A stretch of DNA of 64,000 nucleotides from JANSWY01 sp965243755 (GCA_965243755.1 CBDEVW010000002.1:124001-188000), one strand, 5' to 3'; numbered from the stretch's first letter, positions 30,501-42,800 are shown. Numbers and translations are program-made. Notes: generated from the sequence alone by a model not told the origin.

Positions 30501-30581
30501 TTGTGCGTTTAGCTGGACGCTGGCAATGATGAACCCAAATAGTAAAAGACATTTGAGTAGCTCTCTGGCTGGAGTTTTCAT
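24531..30581 (-). CDS. Giant fibre-like secreted protein with tandem repeats and trimeric-adhesin-head-like motifs
   Basis: 2,016 aa. The signal peptide (residues 1-27, ending LNAQ) is followed by the Bacteroidota fibre opening VGIGTNSPNTNSVLELVS and FLMPRMSTAQR. About residues 430-860 are eight 53-aa repeats (DGTSI.GDGDATPLSVGA). Residues about 860-1490 resemble phage tail-fibre/collar modules, with two copies each of EIP(K/R)GDG.GLVSS and TYTLPP..DGT-like strands. Residues about 1494-1807 carry some 17 NTxxGxxAG motifs as in YadA-type heads. The C-terminal ~85 residues lack both a T9SS sorting domain and an S74 chaperone peptidase. How it is anchored is therefore unclear; the adjacent 848-aa T9SS protein (6-bp gap) is a candidate partner. 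Function is presumably adhesion, inferred from repeats only. Confidence 0.78.
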   Translation of the reverse strand: MKTPARELLKCLLLFGFIIASVQLNAQNSVGIGTNSPNTNSVLELVSTGNNQGFLMPRMSTAQRTDASFTSGLTNTENGLMVFDTDEGAIYFWYSGSWVNSTSLLAGAGIQITGNTIENIGDTDDTDDLTNASVAAGDVTGDFANLSVTAIQGNPVSGTAPTLDYVLKWDGSQWLPQPDAGNVYTAGTGIDVSGNVITNTGDTDASDDITTATIAAGDATGDFGALQVTGIQGNPVDPTAPTVGQVLKWDGTQWLASADADDQDALLVPFDDAVAALGVTDVQSAIEALDAILDGLGAGDMLQSTYDTNANSIVDLAEDAVLVNGLTVMTAVPAGADFTDDQTAAEVAVTPVGNLASTDVQSALVELQTDIDGAAGDMTQAVYDGNSDGVVDNAETVGGLTVLTAVPAGAVFTDSELPAVAVSGDVLEYNGSTWVAAPPSTLTIPDGTSIGGDGDVTPLTILSVDPALLTPGGATVGQILEHNGSNWVPANPSTFTNTDGTSIVGDGDATPLSVGAIEPTAINPGGAIPGQVLEWNGTNWAAANQSTLTNTDGTSIVGDGDATPLSVGAIEPTSINPGGAIPGQVLEWNGTNWAAANQSTLTNTDGTSIVGDGDATPLSVGAVDPSLITAGTATVGQILEYNGSNWVPVNQSPFTNSDGTSILGDGDATPLSVGAVDPSLITAGTAIVGQILEYNGSNWVPVNQSPFTNADGTSILGDGDATPLSVGAVDPSLITAGTATVGQILEYNGSNWVPVNQSPFTNADGTSILGDGDATPLSVGAVDPSLITAGTATVGQILEYNGSNWVPVNQSPFTNADGTSILGDGDATPLSVGAVDPSLITDGGATIGQRLEYNGANWVPVNNTVNVTANEVPRGDGTSQVSSNIFSDGTNIGIGQAAPLSTIHLNTDNHIISEGGDLILTDNIHLVTATPTYTQNGRAVALALSSAGGNLEFFTAPSGVAGNTAPLTSILTVDDLGGGVTGTWQSFDMTVAGNGATASNLHFGDADNTDMITLKSPEVLGASTTYTLPPLDGTTGQVLSTDGAGALSWVNSSFFNNVNEIPKGDGAGLVSSDIYSSGANDVSIGSSTPLPGVKFGIHNQAGTPLYFGATNYSNNPNDGSNLGLLRARGTQGGELLLQSGDAIGSIGFNVWDGTSTHISSASIKASASVNHVGGSDYGTQLSIATTADGTGVEAERIRINGDGSIVLLDNTSIGNGPTSAVKLQITPDGGQNNALRINPESTDTNTGEFQMMELGVNGTDFVGFKAPANIPAPQIYTLPATDGTSGQVLSTDGVGNMSWVNSSFFSNIDEIPRGDGSGLVSSNIFSNGSSVAIGLGAFTVPLTFSVVQESGGPNVNGIVNYSGVAADDGSTWALVRARGNDASPADVLNGDRIGTLAYTSHSGTFNDAATIQVSAAENHTAGVLGSTMSFRTAALGETSNAQRLLIDQNGDVQVSGNLGIGIPPAHALDVTGDVNVSGAILKGGAQVMDVNTTTFSTYLGDQAGNAGNFNTMVGYQAGGANTANQNAFFGYQAGQSNTSGASNTFLGGQAGNLTTTGSQNTVVGFNALRDNIIGVDNTIVGSSAGINTTGNDNTFVGRLAGSTTTGNSNTFIGSSAGENVGAITGATAIGFQSGRNNSAINTVFVGYNAGLNNGGANNTFIGYNSAGVSIGVSGTANTALGANSAANLTTGTQNALVGYNAGNSLTAGMRNSFLGMNAGLNTDSDNNVMIGYTAGSPNTSGQQNTMVGALSGQGNTTGTGITLLGYNTDVGADGLTNATAIGNGAQVNTSNSLVLGAGLTNVGIGTSAPSGKLDVNFTTGQVFITGSSNQQFGVFDVTNNGTGAAAMRFQGTGQSATIGIDQSDANKFKINMGTTFAGGEDFTIDATGNVGIQTTTPRGALDVNGAKYVSVATLSGVQTNTAIGGTEYVIYLDGSTSGNIILPPANAGDIGRVLKIICESGTGVQVDGNGADNIFMNTLVTSITLSSSGPSRTLYGVTLVQVASGVWAVTDAARID
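25160..26100 (-). repeat. About 17 NTxxGxxAG head-type motifs
   Basis: Repeated 14-22-residue units such as NTFLGGQAG, NTFVGRLAG, NTFIGSSAG and NALVGYNAG. The pattern resembles the left-handed beta-roll of YadA-like trimeric adhesin heads, where the motif is N-S-x-A-I/V-G-x-x-A. The units are diverged at DNA level, unlike the 159-bp array in the same gene. Confidence 0.75.
28000..29290 (-). repeat. Array of eight 159-bp (53-aa) tandem repeats
   Basis: A fixed point in each unit recurs at 28121, 28280, 28439, 28598, 28757, 28916, 29075 and 29234, exactly 159 bp apart. Units encode DGTSIxGDGDATPLSVGA(V/I)(D/E)P..I..G.A..GQ.LE(Y/W)NG.NW. The units at 28141-28299 and 28300-28458 are identical base for base by eye. 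The units near 28766-29083 form a second subgroup (IEPT.INPGGA). The unit near 29243 is the most diverged. Confidence 0.93.
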
Positions 30582-30632
30582 AACAGTAGATTAATAATTT
30601 ATTTTCCAATTTGGTCAGGGTTAAAGATATAG

Positions 30633-30651
30633 CTCACACTGTAACTGTGAG
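30633..30651. promoter_or_regulatory. Short inverted repeat upstream of the fibre-protein gene
   Basis: CTCACA (30633-30638), a 7-nt spacer and TGTGAG (30646-30651), about 50 bp upstream of the minus-strand start at 30581. A -7-like TATCTTTA lies immediately downstream in transcription order. It could be an operator or a 5'-UTR hairpin; the half-sites are in the opposite orientation to a CRP site. Confidence 0.3.
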
Positions 30652-30799
30652 ATATTTTTCGATTAACCAATTGATAAATTAGATTAATGGTAGTTTCAGT
30701 TTAACCCAATCGTAAAATAGGAAAGAATGACAGGACGGAATTAGTTTATTTAGTGAACGACCTTATTCTTCGAGTATTCGTTGATGTTTTATGAGCAAT

Positions 30800-30833
30800 A
30801 AAAAAAGCCTGCCCTTCAAATAGCAAGGCAGGC
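30800..30833 (-). terminator. Rho-independent terminator after the 4,248-aa gene
   Basis: On the minus strand GCCTGCC and GGCAGGC (30827-30833 and 30807-30813 on plus) form a 7-bp GC-rich stem with a 13-nt loop, followed by seven T residues (30800-30806). It separates the giant LamG gene from the downstream fibre-protein operon. The remaining ~200 bp up to 30582 contain only the upstream region of that operon. Confidence 0.9.
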
Positions 30834-30855
30834 CAGTTTCCAGATGAATAATCCC

Positions 30856-33800
30856 CTAGTTCTTTATGATTCTGGCATTGGCAATATTTACTCCCGATGA
30901 TCTGTCGGAGAAGTTAATAATATACATTCCAGCTTCAAGGTCTGAAAGATCAACCTCAATCTCCTTGTTAATGCCCTTTTCCAGCTTTTGTTGTCTGATC
31001 AATGCACCAGTGGCATCATATAAGCTGAATATTACATTATCAGAGTTTAGCCTTCCATACCTCAAGTACAAATGATTGTAGGCAGGGTTAGGATATATTT
31101 TCAGGTTCTTAAAATATTCCGGATAAACTCTTGTGATGTCAATAGGTACCACTACAATTCCATCTTCTGTCACGGTAGCCTGAATGGTGAAAGAGTCTTC
31201 ACTGCCATCAGCTCCCAGTACAAACTCCACGAATGAATCCAAATCCATCGGTACACCAGGATATTCAAAATTGATCCTGTATGTTCCTGCCGGTAAATCT
31301 TCAAAGGTGAACTCTCCATTGTCATCTGTTTGTACATAAGCAAACAGCACAAATCCCTCATCATTCTCCGTTCTGGAATCTGGTGGTCTCCTCCTCAACA
31401 TAACACCTGCTCTTTTTACCCGTCGACCTGCTTCTAATCTACCAGTGTTATCCGGATCCAGATCATCCTCAAGGAATCCGCCCAATCCACCATCACCAAA
31501 CTCAGTTTGTTCACCGGGAACTGCCTGCATGTTTATTTCAAAGCCATTGATGGTGTCTCTCAGGAATAAGGTATCTGCTTCGGTCCATGTGAATGCGGAT
31601 ATATAATATGTAGGTAGATACTCAGATGTATCGCCTTCAGCTGCTATGACATAGTCACCGAGCACAATATTCTCAAATACAAATGACCCGTTAACAATGT
31701 TTTGCACATCGGTGGTGTCGTAGCTCACTCTATTTGGAACAATCTTCAAGGCATGGATTACTCCCTCACTCAGTGGAGCACCATTTCCGAAAACTGAGCC
31801 ATCAATGTCGACATGCGCTTCTGCCTTATTCACTCTACTTGTAATTTGAAGAGCTGTTGCAACTGTATTGTTTATGACGCAATCATAATTCCCCATGCTG
31901 CTGTAATCAATGGCCGCAATGGTATATGTTGAATCATTGGCTCCTGTGATATTGGTTCCATTCCTTCGCCATTGATAGGTATTATTCTCACCAGAAACAC
32001 TTACAGAAAGTTCAACTGTGGTTCCTTTTTCAACGGAGTAAGTCTGACCATTTCCAACCTGCGCCTGATTGTTGTAAGTAAACGTTGCGATATTCCCAAC
32101 AATAGGCTCGATGGAACCAAACTGAAGGCTATTTCCCCTAATGTCCAATTCGGTCAAATTCGGCATTGAACTAAAGTCAGGTACCTCAATCAGACCAGGG
32201 TTGTTACCAACTCTGTTATTGGAAAGGTTGATATTTGTTACATTAATAATATCTAGAATCTCCTCCGGCATGATTCCAGTGCCACCAAGATTGTTATTAC
32301 TCAAATCAATTCCAGTAATTCGCGAGCCACCTGTGGTGATGCCATCCCATGATCCAATATCTGAGGAAGTAAACCAGTTATCGTTATTGGTCCAGTTGTC
32401 ACCATCAAGTGCTTCATATATCACTCTCAGAGCAGTTGTGTCTCTTTCAATTGAAGAAACCTTTAGGTTTACTGCCTTAGAAACCAAGGTTATTCCTGTG
32501 GCGATCGTGTTTTGAACTTCCACATGATATAAACCTTCATCGCCAAATGAAATATCATTGAGTTCAAGGGTTGCAGCGGTCTCTCCTGCTAGCAGGTTGC
32601 TGTTTTTGAACCACTGATAGGTGTTAGCAGTACCACCAACAGTCCTGTCCAGCGTAATGTTGTCTCCTTCGTTCTCAATTCTTCTTACATCGTCAAGTAG
32701 GAAATCCTGTGGACTATAAGTTCCTGGTATTCCACTGATGACTTCCAGAGTTTCAAAACCAAGGTTATTATTTTGTACCTGTAGATCAGTTAAGGATAAA
32801 GTAGTGAGATCTGCAACATTATTTAATTCATTGTCATTTAACAACAAGGTTTGCAGCTGATCCAATTCCTCTCCCGTAAATGCAGGGAAATTACCAGTCA
32901 GATTATTGGCGCTTAGATCCAATCCGGTGACACGGCCATTGACAAAGGTTATATTTTCCCAAAACTCAACCCTGGATGAAAGCCAGTTCGCATTTCTTGT
33001 CCAGTTGACTCCATTCGTGTTGAGGTAAATACTTCGCAATGCCACCGAATCCGCTATTGTTCCAGAAAGTATTCCTGTTTTTACTGATATGGTATTGGAA
33101 TAAGTGGATGTATCTCCCGGAGAAATGATGGTTCTTACCCGGTAGTAATAATCGGTTGAATAATTTAATCCGGTTACAAGCTCAATTGAATCCGTTGTTA
33201 CAAAATTCTCATAGCCAGAAACGTACTGTGTAAATAGACTATCATTGGCAACTTCGAGGCTATACCCAGCAACACCATCGAAACCGCTCCAATTGGCTGT
33301 GAAATCAAATACATTGACTAAAGTAGCGGCATATGCAACCGGTTCTGCGCTGACAACCACCTCATCTACCGTCACATCTGAACCCAGGTTATTGGCTTTA
33401 TCTGTGGCATTAGCAACAACATCATATACCCCTGGTGTGAGAGCCGGATTAATCGAGTCTCCAGGCAATATCCAGGTACCATCCATGTTATTAGTGGCTT
33501 CATAAGTACCTCCATTGATAGTAACATCTATTGCGGCATCATTATCGTCTACAGTTCCTGTCAAATCCGGTGTAAAATCTGCAGTTGCCAGAGTATCTAC
33601 AGTTACAACAGGGGCTGTTGTATCTATAATCAACTCATTGCTGGTTGTATCAACTCCAACATTACCAGCCGGGTCTGTGCTATTGACAATAATATCATAA
33701 GTGCCTTCTGTGAGATCCGGACTAATTGTACCTGCACTCAAAGTCCAGGTGCCATCTCCGTTATTCGTTGCACTGTATAGGTTCCCAGCTACATCTACAT

Positions 33801-36800
33801 CAACCAGCGCAGTAATATCATCTACTGTTCCCGTGAGCTCAGGAGATAAAACGTTTGTTATTAAACTATCTATAGCTACCACTGGTAAGGTAAGATCTAT
33901 CTCAACTTCATTGAGGGTACTGTCAGAAGCACTTACACCTAGACCTGTCTTTGCACTGACCACTCCTACATCATAAACACCCTCTCCACTTAGCGGAAGC
34001 CCCGCAAGATCCAGAGTCCATGTGGAGATACTGTCTGTTGATAAATTGGCATCTGTCCCTAATATGTAAGTGGCGCCATCAATCGTTACATCAAGGTCAG
34101 TTCCAAATTCAAATGTTCCGGTAATGACTGGCTCCAGTGTATTGGTAACAATTGAATCTACTGAAGGAGTTATTGGATCAATTGCAAACAACACCGGCGC
34201 AGAGAAAGCTGAGCTCCCATCTACACCACTAAACGCAACTGCCGTTATAGTATCTCCTTCGATCAATGACAAGCCAGATACTGTCCACGTACCGCCAGAT
34301 ACTGTCGCATTACCCAGGTGATAAATTCCACCGGTACTTGAGCAGCTGTCATTCGCAATGTATACATCAATCATTTCTCCATCTGTCCCGGTTCCATTTA
34401 CACTGCTATTATCTATTGTTGAAATTGTAGGTGGCAGCATTCCATTTTGCGCTCCGTTATCCAGTGATATAGCCACACCATTACAATAATTAATATTTAC
34501 GCCATATTGATTTTGGATGGTGCTCGCTCCATCAAATACAACTCCTGTTGTATTGTAGGCGATTATATTTGGAGCTCCTACTCCTCCAACAATATTACTG
34601 GTGCTTGTTCCATTAAACATGACCCCTGTCATGTTAGGACCTGGTAGAGAGTCATAGTCTAAACCAATGTAATTGGCCTCCACCAGCCCGATCGAGCTGT
34701 TTAAACCAATGATCCCCGTCGAATTATTTATAAAAATGTTCTCTTTACCAATAGATCCTAACTGATACCCTTCCGTATTGGAATTAATCAATACTCCGGT
34801 ATTCAAGCCATTGAACCTCATTCCATACAATTCGAAATAATTAGTAACAAACTCCAACCCATCAAATGTGGCTGTGCTATCATGTATTTCTACCAGCATA
34901 CCGGTGGCAAAATCATATCCTGGTTGAGTGGTACCATCGATGATCACACTATCGGTAGAAACCAATGATGACTGCAGGGTTATGATCCATGGCCCATTTC
35001 CTGGTAAGTCGAAATAGATGGTATCAAGGCCAGCGTTTGTATTAGCACTATCCAATACAGCCCTAAGTGAGCCTGCACCAGAATCCGCAGTGGTAATTAC
35101 TGTATTTGGTGGTAGGCTAAAGGCACCAGAAATAACCCAATCGGTTCCGGGGTCCATATTCGTCAGTGTTGAAACTAAATTACTTTGAAGATCATGGACG
35201 CTTGGGGAACCAGGCCCATCATCAAGTTTCTGATACAACACAAGGTTATCTACATTAGGATGGAATTCATCCAAAGCGCCAAAAGCATACATACTTATGG
35301 TGTCAGCACCCAAAGTACTGTTCCAAACCCTAACCTCATCAATCTGGCCTTTAAAGTAACTGCAGTCACATCCATACCCTTGCTTACCTAAGAATGCTGA
35401 GTTCGTATCGGCGTTGTTACCTGGTGTAATGCTATAAGTGTGTTGACCATCTGCACTTCCATTTAAATAGAAGGTCGCAACACGTGATGCATTATCAAAC
35501 GAAGTTGCTACATGCACCCATTTATTTTGAGGAACATCTGTATTGGAAAAGCCCCACTCATGAGAAGCCCCGTCAGATAATTCCAATGCTATTTTATTGG
35601 ACTGAATCTGGAAAACAAATACATCCGGATTGGTGCCCCCATTACCATGACCTTTGGATAAAATGGTTGCAGTTCCGGTTGTGTCTAAATATATCCATGC
35701 TTCGAGGGTGAAATCTCCTTCAGCTATATTTAATCGATCATCGTGTGGAATGTCTACAAAATCATCCACCCCATCAAAATCCAGTGCATCTCCGGCATCC
35801 AGATAAACTGGGTAATTCAATAAAGCATAAGCAAATTCTCCTGAAGTTTGGTTTCTTGAGAAAATTGAATCGTTGATGACATCCAGGTTAAATATTCCAC
35901 TGGCGCCAAGCCATACAGAATCGCCATTGTTCTCCCTTCTCACCAGCCTCAAACTATCTTCAGCAGTAGTTGGACTATATAAAAACTCCAGATCGAAAGT
36001 ACTACCAGGGGCAAATACACCATAATAGGTAGTGTCTGTAATATTTTGGAAGCCAGTTACAGTGTCTGGTACAGGTTGATCCTTGATCACATAAGCATGG
36101 AACCCATTCGTGAAGTTGGACACATTTGTTACTCGGACAGGTTCTCCGTTAGGTGATACATCTATTTCATTTGAGCTGTAGTTGTACAAGCTGTTGTCAC
36201 CAAGGTATGCCCCTGATGTAACTCTTGTTCCACCTACTAAGGTGAAATCAAAGCCATCCACAATATCTAGTATGTCACTTCCAGATGTCTCATCGAACCT
36301 GTAATAAACCGTAAGGCTATCAATGTTTTCAGAGCCGCCAGTGATTTTACTGGCCAGGTGTTGGCGAATAATGCTATCTGGTAAAGCATAAGACCAAAAG
36401 CGCAGCTCATCTATTTCTCCTCCGAAATCATCTCCACCAGTTGCAGTTCGGCCGAAGAAAATCGTTCCCGCACCCAAGAAATCATCAGTGGAGGTTCTAC
36501 TGGCTATTTCAATACCATTTAGGTAGATTTTTTGCTCATTGATAGAAGAGTCATAAGTGAATGCCCAATGGTTCCAATCCGTATCAAGTGGGCCATAGGT
36601 CATTGTAAGCTCATCACTTCCAAAACCAAACCATGCAATCTGTCCGGTTTGAAACCCTATATTCAACAGGTTATTTGCTCCGCCCGTACCGGAACTAAAA
36701 ACAACATCATTATCCAATGTATCAGCCCGTGCTGCCCAGAATTCTACTGAGAATGAACCAAACCCATCTGTAAAATCATTGGAAACAGCATAGTCTGATG

Positions 36801-39800
36801 CTGATCCATTTAAACTTATAGCTGTACCAGACCCCGGAAGGTTCGGATAAGCAGTTACTTCCAGATCACCAGTGAATGGACTTAGCGGATCATTGCTTGT
36901 AATATCTATGCTACTGTAGCTAAACGGCTCGGCTGTTGGAACAGCAAACAATTCGATACTTTGTTGTTCGTAAGGCAATAAGGTGGAGTCACTCAATGTC
37001 TGAGAAAAACCATACTCACCGCTACCAAGCGTCATGCTTGAAATGTTCAAAGTATCATTACCTACATTTACCAGTGTCAGTTGGAAATATGTTGTGTCAT
37101 TTAAAAATGCCAAACCAACGTTTAAAGTATCTGCATAATTTAGCACCTCTGCGTCATCCCAAAATACTCTTAGTCTTGGTCTTATCGAATCAATTTCAGA
37201 TAATACAAAATTTGAAATGGACCCTGTTAATGCAAACCCATTGAGCGTACCATCGTTGTAATTGGCACTTCTATCAAGGGCTGATGTAATTGCGGAGTTG
37301 TCAGCACCAATTTCTCCCTGGTTAAAGTCAAAATAAGCTTCCAGGTTACTTGCCTGGGCTACAGGCGCATCATAAATGTAATTTTGAATGTCTATGTCGC
37401 CTTTGGCAAAGGACCAGAACCTAACGTCATCAATTACCCCATTGAAATCCAATGAAAGGTCATAATTTGTTCCAATGTTGAATACCCCTGAGGTAAGATT
37501 TGCACCTACTAAAGGTTCAGTAATACTGAATTCCTCTATGCCATCAACAAAAAAGCTGATGCTTTGTGTAGACCTATGAAAGGCTAACGCAATGTGGTGC
37601 CAATCTCCATCATCAATAATTGTGGTTCCATAAAGTTCTGCTGTCGCCGGACTTTGTGTAGTCGTTCCATCACCAATTTCAACTGCCAGACGGCCGTGAT
37701 ATACGATCATACTAAATCCTGTAAATGGATTCGCATTGGTTGCCATGGTAATTATTCCTGTGCCATCAGCATTACCAAACCCTTGAATCCAAGCCTCAAT
37801 AGTAAAGTCTGTTGTATCCGCAACATCATAATTTGGAATATTTGGAACTGAAACGTAATCATCGGTACCATCAAAATCCAGCGCATGTTGGAATGACGGC
37901 ATTTCAAAACCATCAGAAAAAATCCAACCGGAATTGTTGAAGTCAAAGTCAAACGTACTGCTTAGTGTTCCTACTCTGGCGCTTCCAGTTTGGTCCGGCA
38001 AATTGTATCCGGCAAATTGATCAAATCGATAATACGCCTCCAGAGCACCGTTAAACCCATCAACAGGGTAGAACATGTTTTCATTGATTTGTGCAGAATC
38101 TCTGACTGTATTCCAAATCCGGAATTCATCCATTTTAAGATTGGTGAAATTACCACTTTGGTTTACACCGATGAACATATCTCCATTCCATCCAGCGGCA
38201 CTTATTGTACCTGCTGTACCATTGATGAATGATGCCCCCACATCCTCAGCTCCATCGATGTACATTTTAAACCCAGTATTATTTCTGGTAATGGCTATAT
38301 GATGCCAGACATTGTCATTGATGTCTATGGATCCTTTTAATGTTTCTCTTGAGCCTGTAAAATTAAGGTCTGTTACAAGGGTCCCATCAGTGTCTATATA
38401 ACAATTAACAGTATCTCCGAGTGTTCCATGTCTGAATATTGTACTGTAATTGGGTCCTACCTCATCAAACCTTCCCCAAAACTCAAAAGTTAGGTCCTGG
38501 CCATAACTGATTTCCTTCAATCTTACAGTGTCATCTACTCCATCCAGTGCAATAGCATTACCTGGGAAAATATTTGACATCCCCAATGTAAAAAAGGCCT
38601 TTTCAGGAATACTGTCTACAGGAACAGATATGCCAACTGAATCTGTCAACTTCACAATGCTGGAATAGCTTAATGGAATAAACTCTTCGACCTCATCAAT
38701 TCTTCCCAGCAAGTAATAAGTATATGTGGAATCACCTGGTACATTGTCAAAAATCAGGTCTATCTCTCCTCCCTGTTGTACCGCAGCTGAATCGCTGATT
38801 TCTACATACCATGTACGGACCATTCTTCGGCTGATGAGCCCCCCGGAATCTGCTAAATCATCACTTGTTAAATCCTGATCGGCTGCAACAATGTTGTCAT
38901 GTGCAAATACAATATTATCTCCCTCGTCATTCAGGAAGCTATCATGGGCAATTTGTAAATTGGCAGATGATGCCACCAGGTTAGATTCCCAAATGGCTGT
39001 TTTATCAAATAATGAATCAAAAAACTGTTCATTATTCATAGGGGCATGCGAAAATACAAAGGTGCCTGGAGTTCCTTTGTGGATACCATGTAATCCGGCC
39101 ACTAGATCATAAGCCACCGTATCAATACCAAAATCGGCTCGGTAGTATGCACCAAGGTCTGTACTTCCCGGATCAACTGTGTTTAGGAAGCTCTCTTCTA
39201 TTTCAGTTTGGGATCGTACAGAATTCCATATTCTAATTTCATCCAGTTTTCCATCCCATAGGGAACTACCTCCATTCAAACCTCCGATGAAGGCCGGTTC
39301 CGTATTGCCTATTGTAAATGCACCAATATTATCATAGACCGTGGTGGTAGCAGCAGGTATTCCATTGATATAGATATTAACACCTGATGCAAGCGCAGTA
39401 CCATCATAAGTTACTGCAACATGATTCCATCTCCCAGAATCTATTCGAACCTGGCTAAGTACCTGAATGGCATTTGGGCCCGCTACATTTCCTTGCAACA
39501 CCAGTTCGGGTTGGGAGCCGTTCAAACGGAACTGAAATCCTTCCAAACCAGACGTCATCCCTTCTTTGCCTATGATGGTTTTAATGCCTACTGTATCGGT
39601 TGGATACACCCAGGCTTCCATTGATATTGGATCATTTTTTGTAAATGTGAAAGGTGCATCATCTGCTATTTCCACATACTGATCAATGCCATTGAAGGTA
39701 ATTGCATATCCGGGTCCTGACTCATCTGGGTAGCCCACGCCCTCAACCTGAAATGCATAATCCCCCTCTGTATATTCCAGTATAACAAGATCATACATAA

Positions 39801-42800
39801 CACCGGGGTAACTTGGTATAAAACTCACCAGAACATTGGCAGTGTCTTCCGGTAAAATTACTGTTTTGTCCATATCAACCAGAAAGTCCGGGCTCAATGC
39901 GTAGAAATCAGAAATTACAAGCGTATCCAGTCCTTCATTAATTAACAGGAAGCTGTTGGTTATAGTGTCATACTCTACTATTGCGCCAAAATTGGTGCCG
40001 TCTGCACGGTCGGGTATGTTAGTACTATCTCCAGGTATGTGTAGTCCATTTCCATAAAGAGCTGGAAGCTGACCACTTTCAAAAGCACTCGAAACTACCC
40101 AGTTTGAGCTGATGCCATCTAATATCCATCCACCAACCAAGTCTCCTTCATAGGCATTGATGGATAAATCATTGGCAATAGTGTCATTGCTGTTCAATGA
40201 TTCAGGAACTGTTCCATCATTAAAGGTAATGTGGGCTTCAAGATTGGCAATATTAGGGTGTGAACTAAGGTCTTCAGTAAGCGCATATCGCCTCAGATCG
40301 TTTTGAGAAACCACCGTGTTCCATACTCTCATCTCATCAATGTCTCCATCAAAATAATCCAGGTGTGGGCCTCCGGCTTCTCTTGCTCCAATAGTGAATG
40401 TAGCCACACCAGAAGGATGTGTACCCAGTGTACTGTTACCGACGCTCTTACCGTTAATGTATAGTTCAATGTCAGATCCTGCTTTAGTCACTGCAACGTG
40501 ATGCCACTGGTTTGCTTTTATTGAATCTGGGGATGAACCAACAAAAGTAGGTGTACCATTATCAGCCACAAACTGTAGGTCCCCATTTGATATCTGCAAT
40601 CTCGCATCATCTGTACCTGCAAAGTCCCATGATGCGATCGTAAAGTCACCACCAGTAAATTCTGGCCTTATCCATGCTTCCAGTGTAATATTTGCGTTGT
40701 ACTGAGGGCCTCCTCCACCAAATGTCACGACTTCTGCCGACCCACCGAAGTTCAATGCTTGTTGTATTATTTGCTGTGATTCTGAAGCGACCCACCCTGA
40801 AATGGTATTGAAGTTGAAGAAGTTTAGCACTCCATCGTGTACGTTACTGGTTAGGTCTAATAATACGGTATCTGAAGTAGGGTCAACAGTGGACATGTCA
40901 TACAATGCCTGTAAAGAAGTCTCATTTCCAATAAGGGTGGCATTCATGTTGGTCTGAATTGCAGCAGCATTCAGGTCGTCCTGCCAGATTCTAAAGTCAT
41001 CCATAATCCCATAAAAGAAGTTGGAAACACCTGCTGAGGAACCAAATGTCGTGGTAGGAGTACCAGTCACAACAGCTGCAGATCCTCCTGAGTTTGTGGG
41101 GATTCCATTGACATAGAATTGTACGGTATTACCAAACTGGATAACTGCGGCTATATGAACCCATTGTTTGTTAGGAATGAAATAGTTATCAATTACTGAG
41201 CCGGTTTGTGCAGCACCGTCATCATTGTTGAACCTCAGATAATTACCTCCTATTTGTAAGTTGGCATTAGCTCCCCCTCCAAAATCCCAATACACCAGGG
41301 TTTGGAATGCTGATCCATCATGTACATATATCCATCCTTCAACTGTAATTGAGTCAGGAAAGGTCGGACTTGTCGCAAAAGTGACATGATCATCTATTCC
41401 ATCAAACGCCAATCCGTAATTCACATCTCCGATATGATTTAACCAGGAAATATTACCTGATTGAATGCTGTCATATGCTGGTCCTGACAAATTTCCATAG
41501 GATTGGTTCAGATAAATTGTGCCTGTACCCGAACCCGACGTTTTAGTAATATTTTTAACAGGACCGACAAAAAAACCAACCGAGTCCATGCCCTGATCAT
41601 CCAGTGCGTTGGAATTGATGGTGATGTAGCTTGATCCCAATCCTTCCAGGAAAGTACAGTTGTTGAATGGCTTTATTACATTTCCTCCATTAATAGCTAT
41701 TCCATCCGCAGTGAGGTCTTTGAATCGTGTATATTCTGCAGATAGGTTACCAGAGTTCTGAATGATTTCACAGCTAGACAAAACATCTACACCTTGTACC
41801 ACCGCTGGTGCGTTGAATGTACTATAAGGTTGCCCAAATTTAAGGTCACCTCCATCGTTAATTATTTGAACATCAGTTCCAAACAGAATTGCACCGTCTC
41901 CACCAATTTCAAATTTTCCTGAATAGATCTGAATGGTAGAACTATCGTTCATGTGTATTCCTTGTCCGTAATCAGCAAAAAACACACCTCCATTTATAAT
42001 TAATGATTCATGTTTTGCCAGCGGGAGATCTTCTGCAGCATAAGTCAGGTCAAGCTCACCGTCTGTTAAAATCTCGATGGTAGGAAATTCAAAATTAATA
42101 GGTCCTGTGAGGATATATCCAGTCTGAAAGTTAGTAACAAACTGATCAATAATAATGGAAGCTCCGGTGCTCCAAATAATGGTATCGAGTGGAGCAAAAA
42201 CTGCCTCGTAACCAGGGTACATCACATTTGTTCCCATGTCCAATGTACCCGCTCCAGTAGCTACAAAAGCTGAATTAATATACATTGTGTCCAACAGTAT
42301 CAGCGTACAAGTGTCCATGGTTACCGTCTCAAAGGTACCCCCGAATACTGTGTGAGAGAGGCCGTTAAATTTGATGGTATCACCTGCATGTTCGTAATGA
42401 CCATATATATCCCACGAGGCAGCTTCCGTAAGCGTTGTATTGTAACCGAAACTGTTGTAAACCGCTCCATTGTCAACAAAAACCCCGCCTTTGGTTGTTA
42501 TGTCTTGTTGTAAGTTAATGAGACTTCCTTCCATCAGGTAAAGCAGTGGAAGATCATTAAAACCACCATTAAGGTATCTTTCATACCCCATGAAAAACAG
42601 ACTGTCAGTAGCATTGGCATAATAATTACCACCAAAATCTGCATCCTGAAGGACCAAAATATTAAAACCCCTTTGATCGAATGCTGCAGATGAAGTTACA
42701 TGTAACAGGGTGACATCTACATCTGAATCAAGATATACACTATCTGTTCCGTTAATGGTTACTTCATTGATTAGGGACGGTACTTTCCCTCCAGACCAAA

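Noticed and set aside
30633..30651. CRP-type operator
   Set aside because: The half-sites read TCACA-N7-TGTGA, the inverse of TGTGA-N6-TCACA; kept only as a weak inverted repeat.
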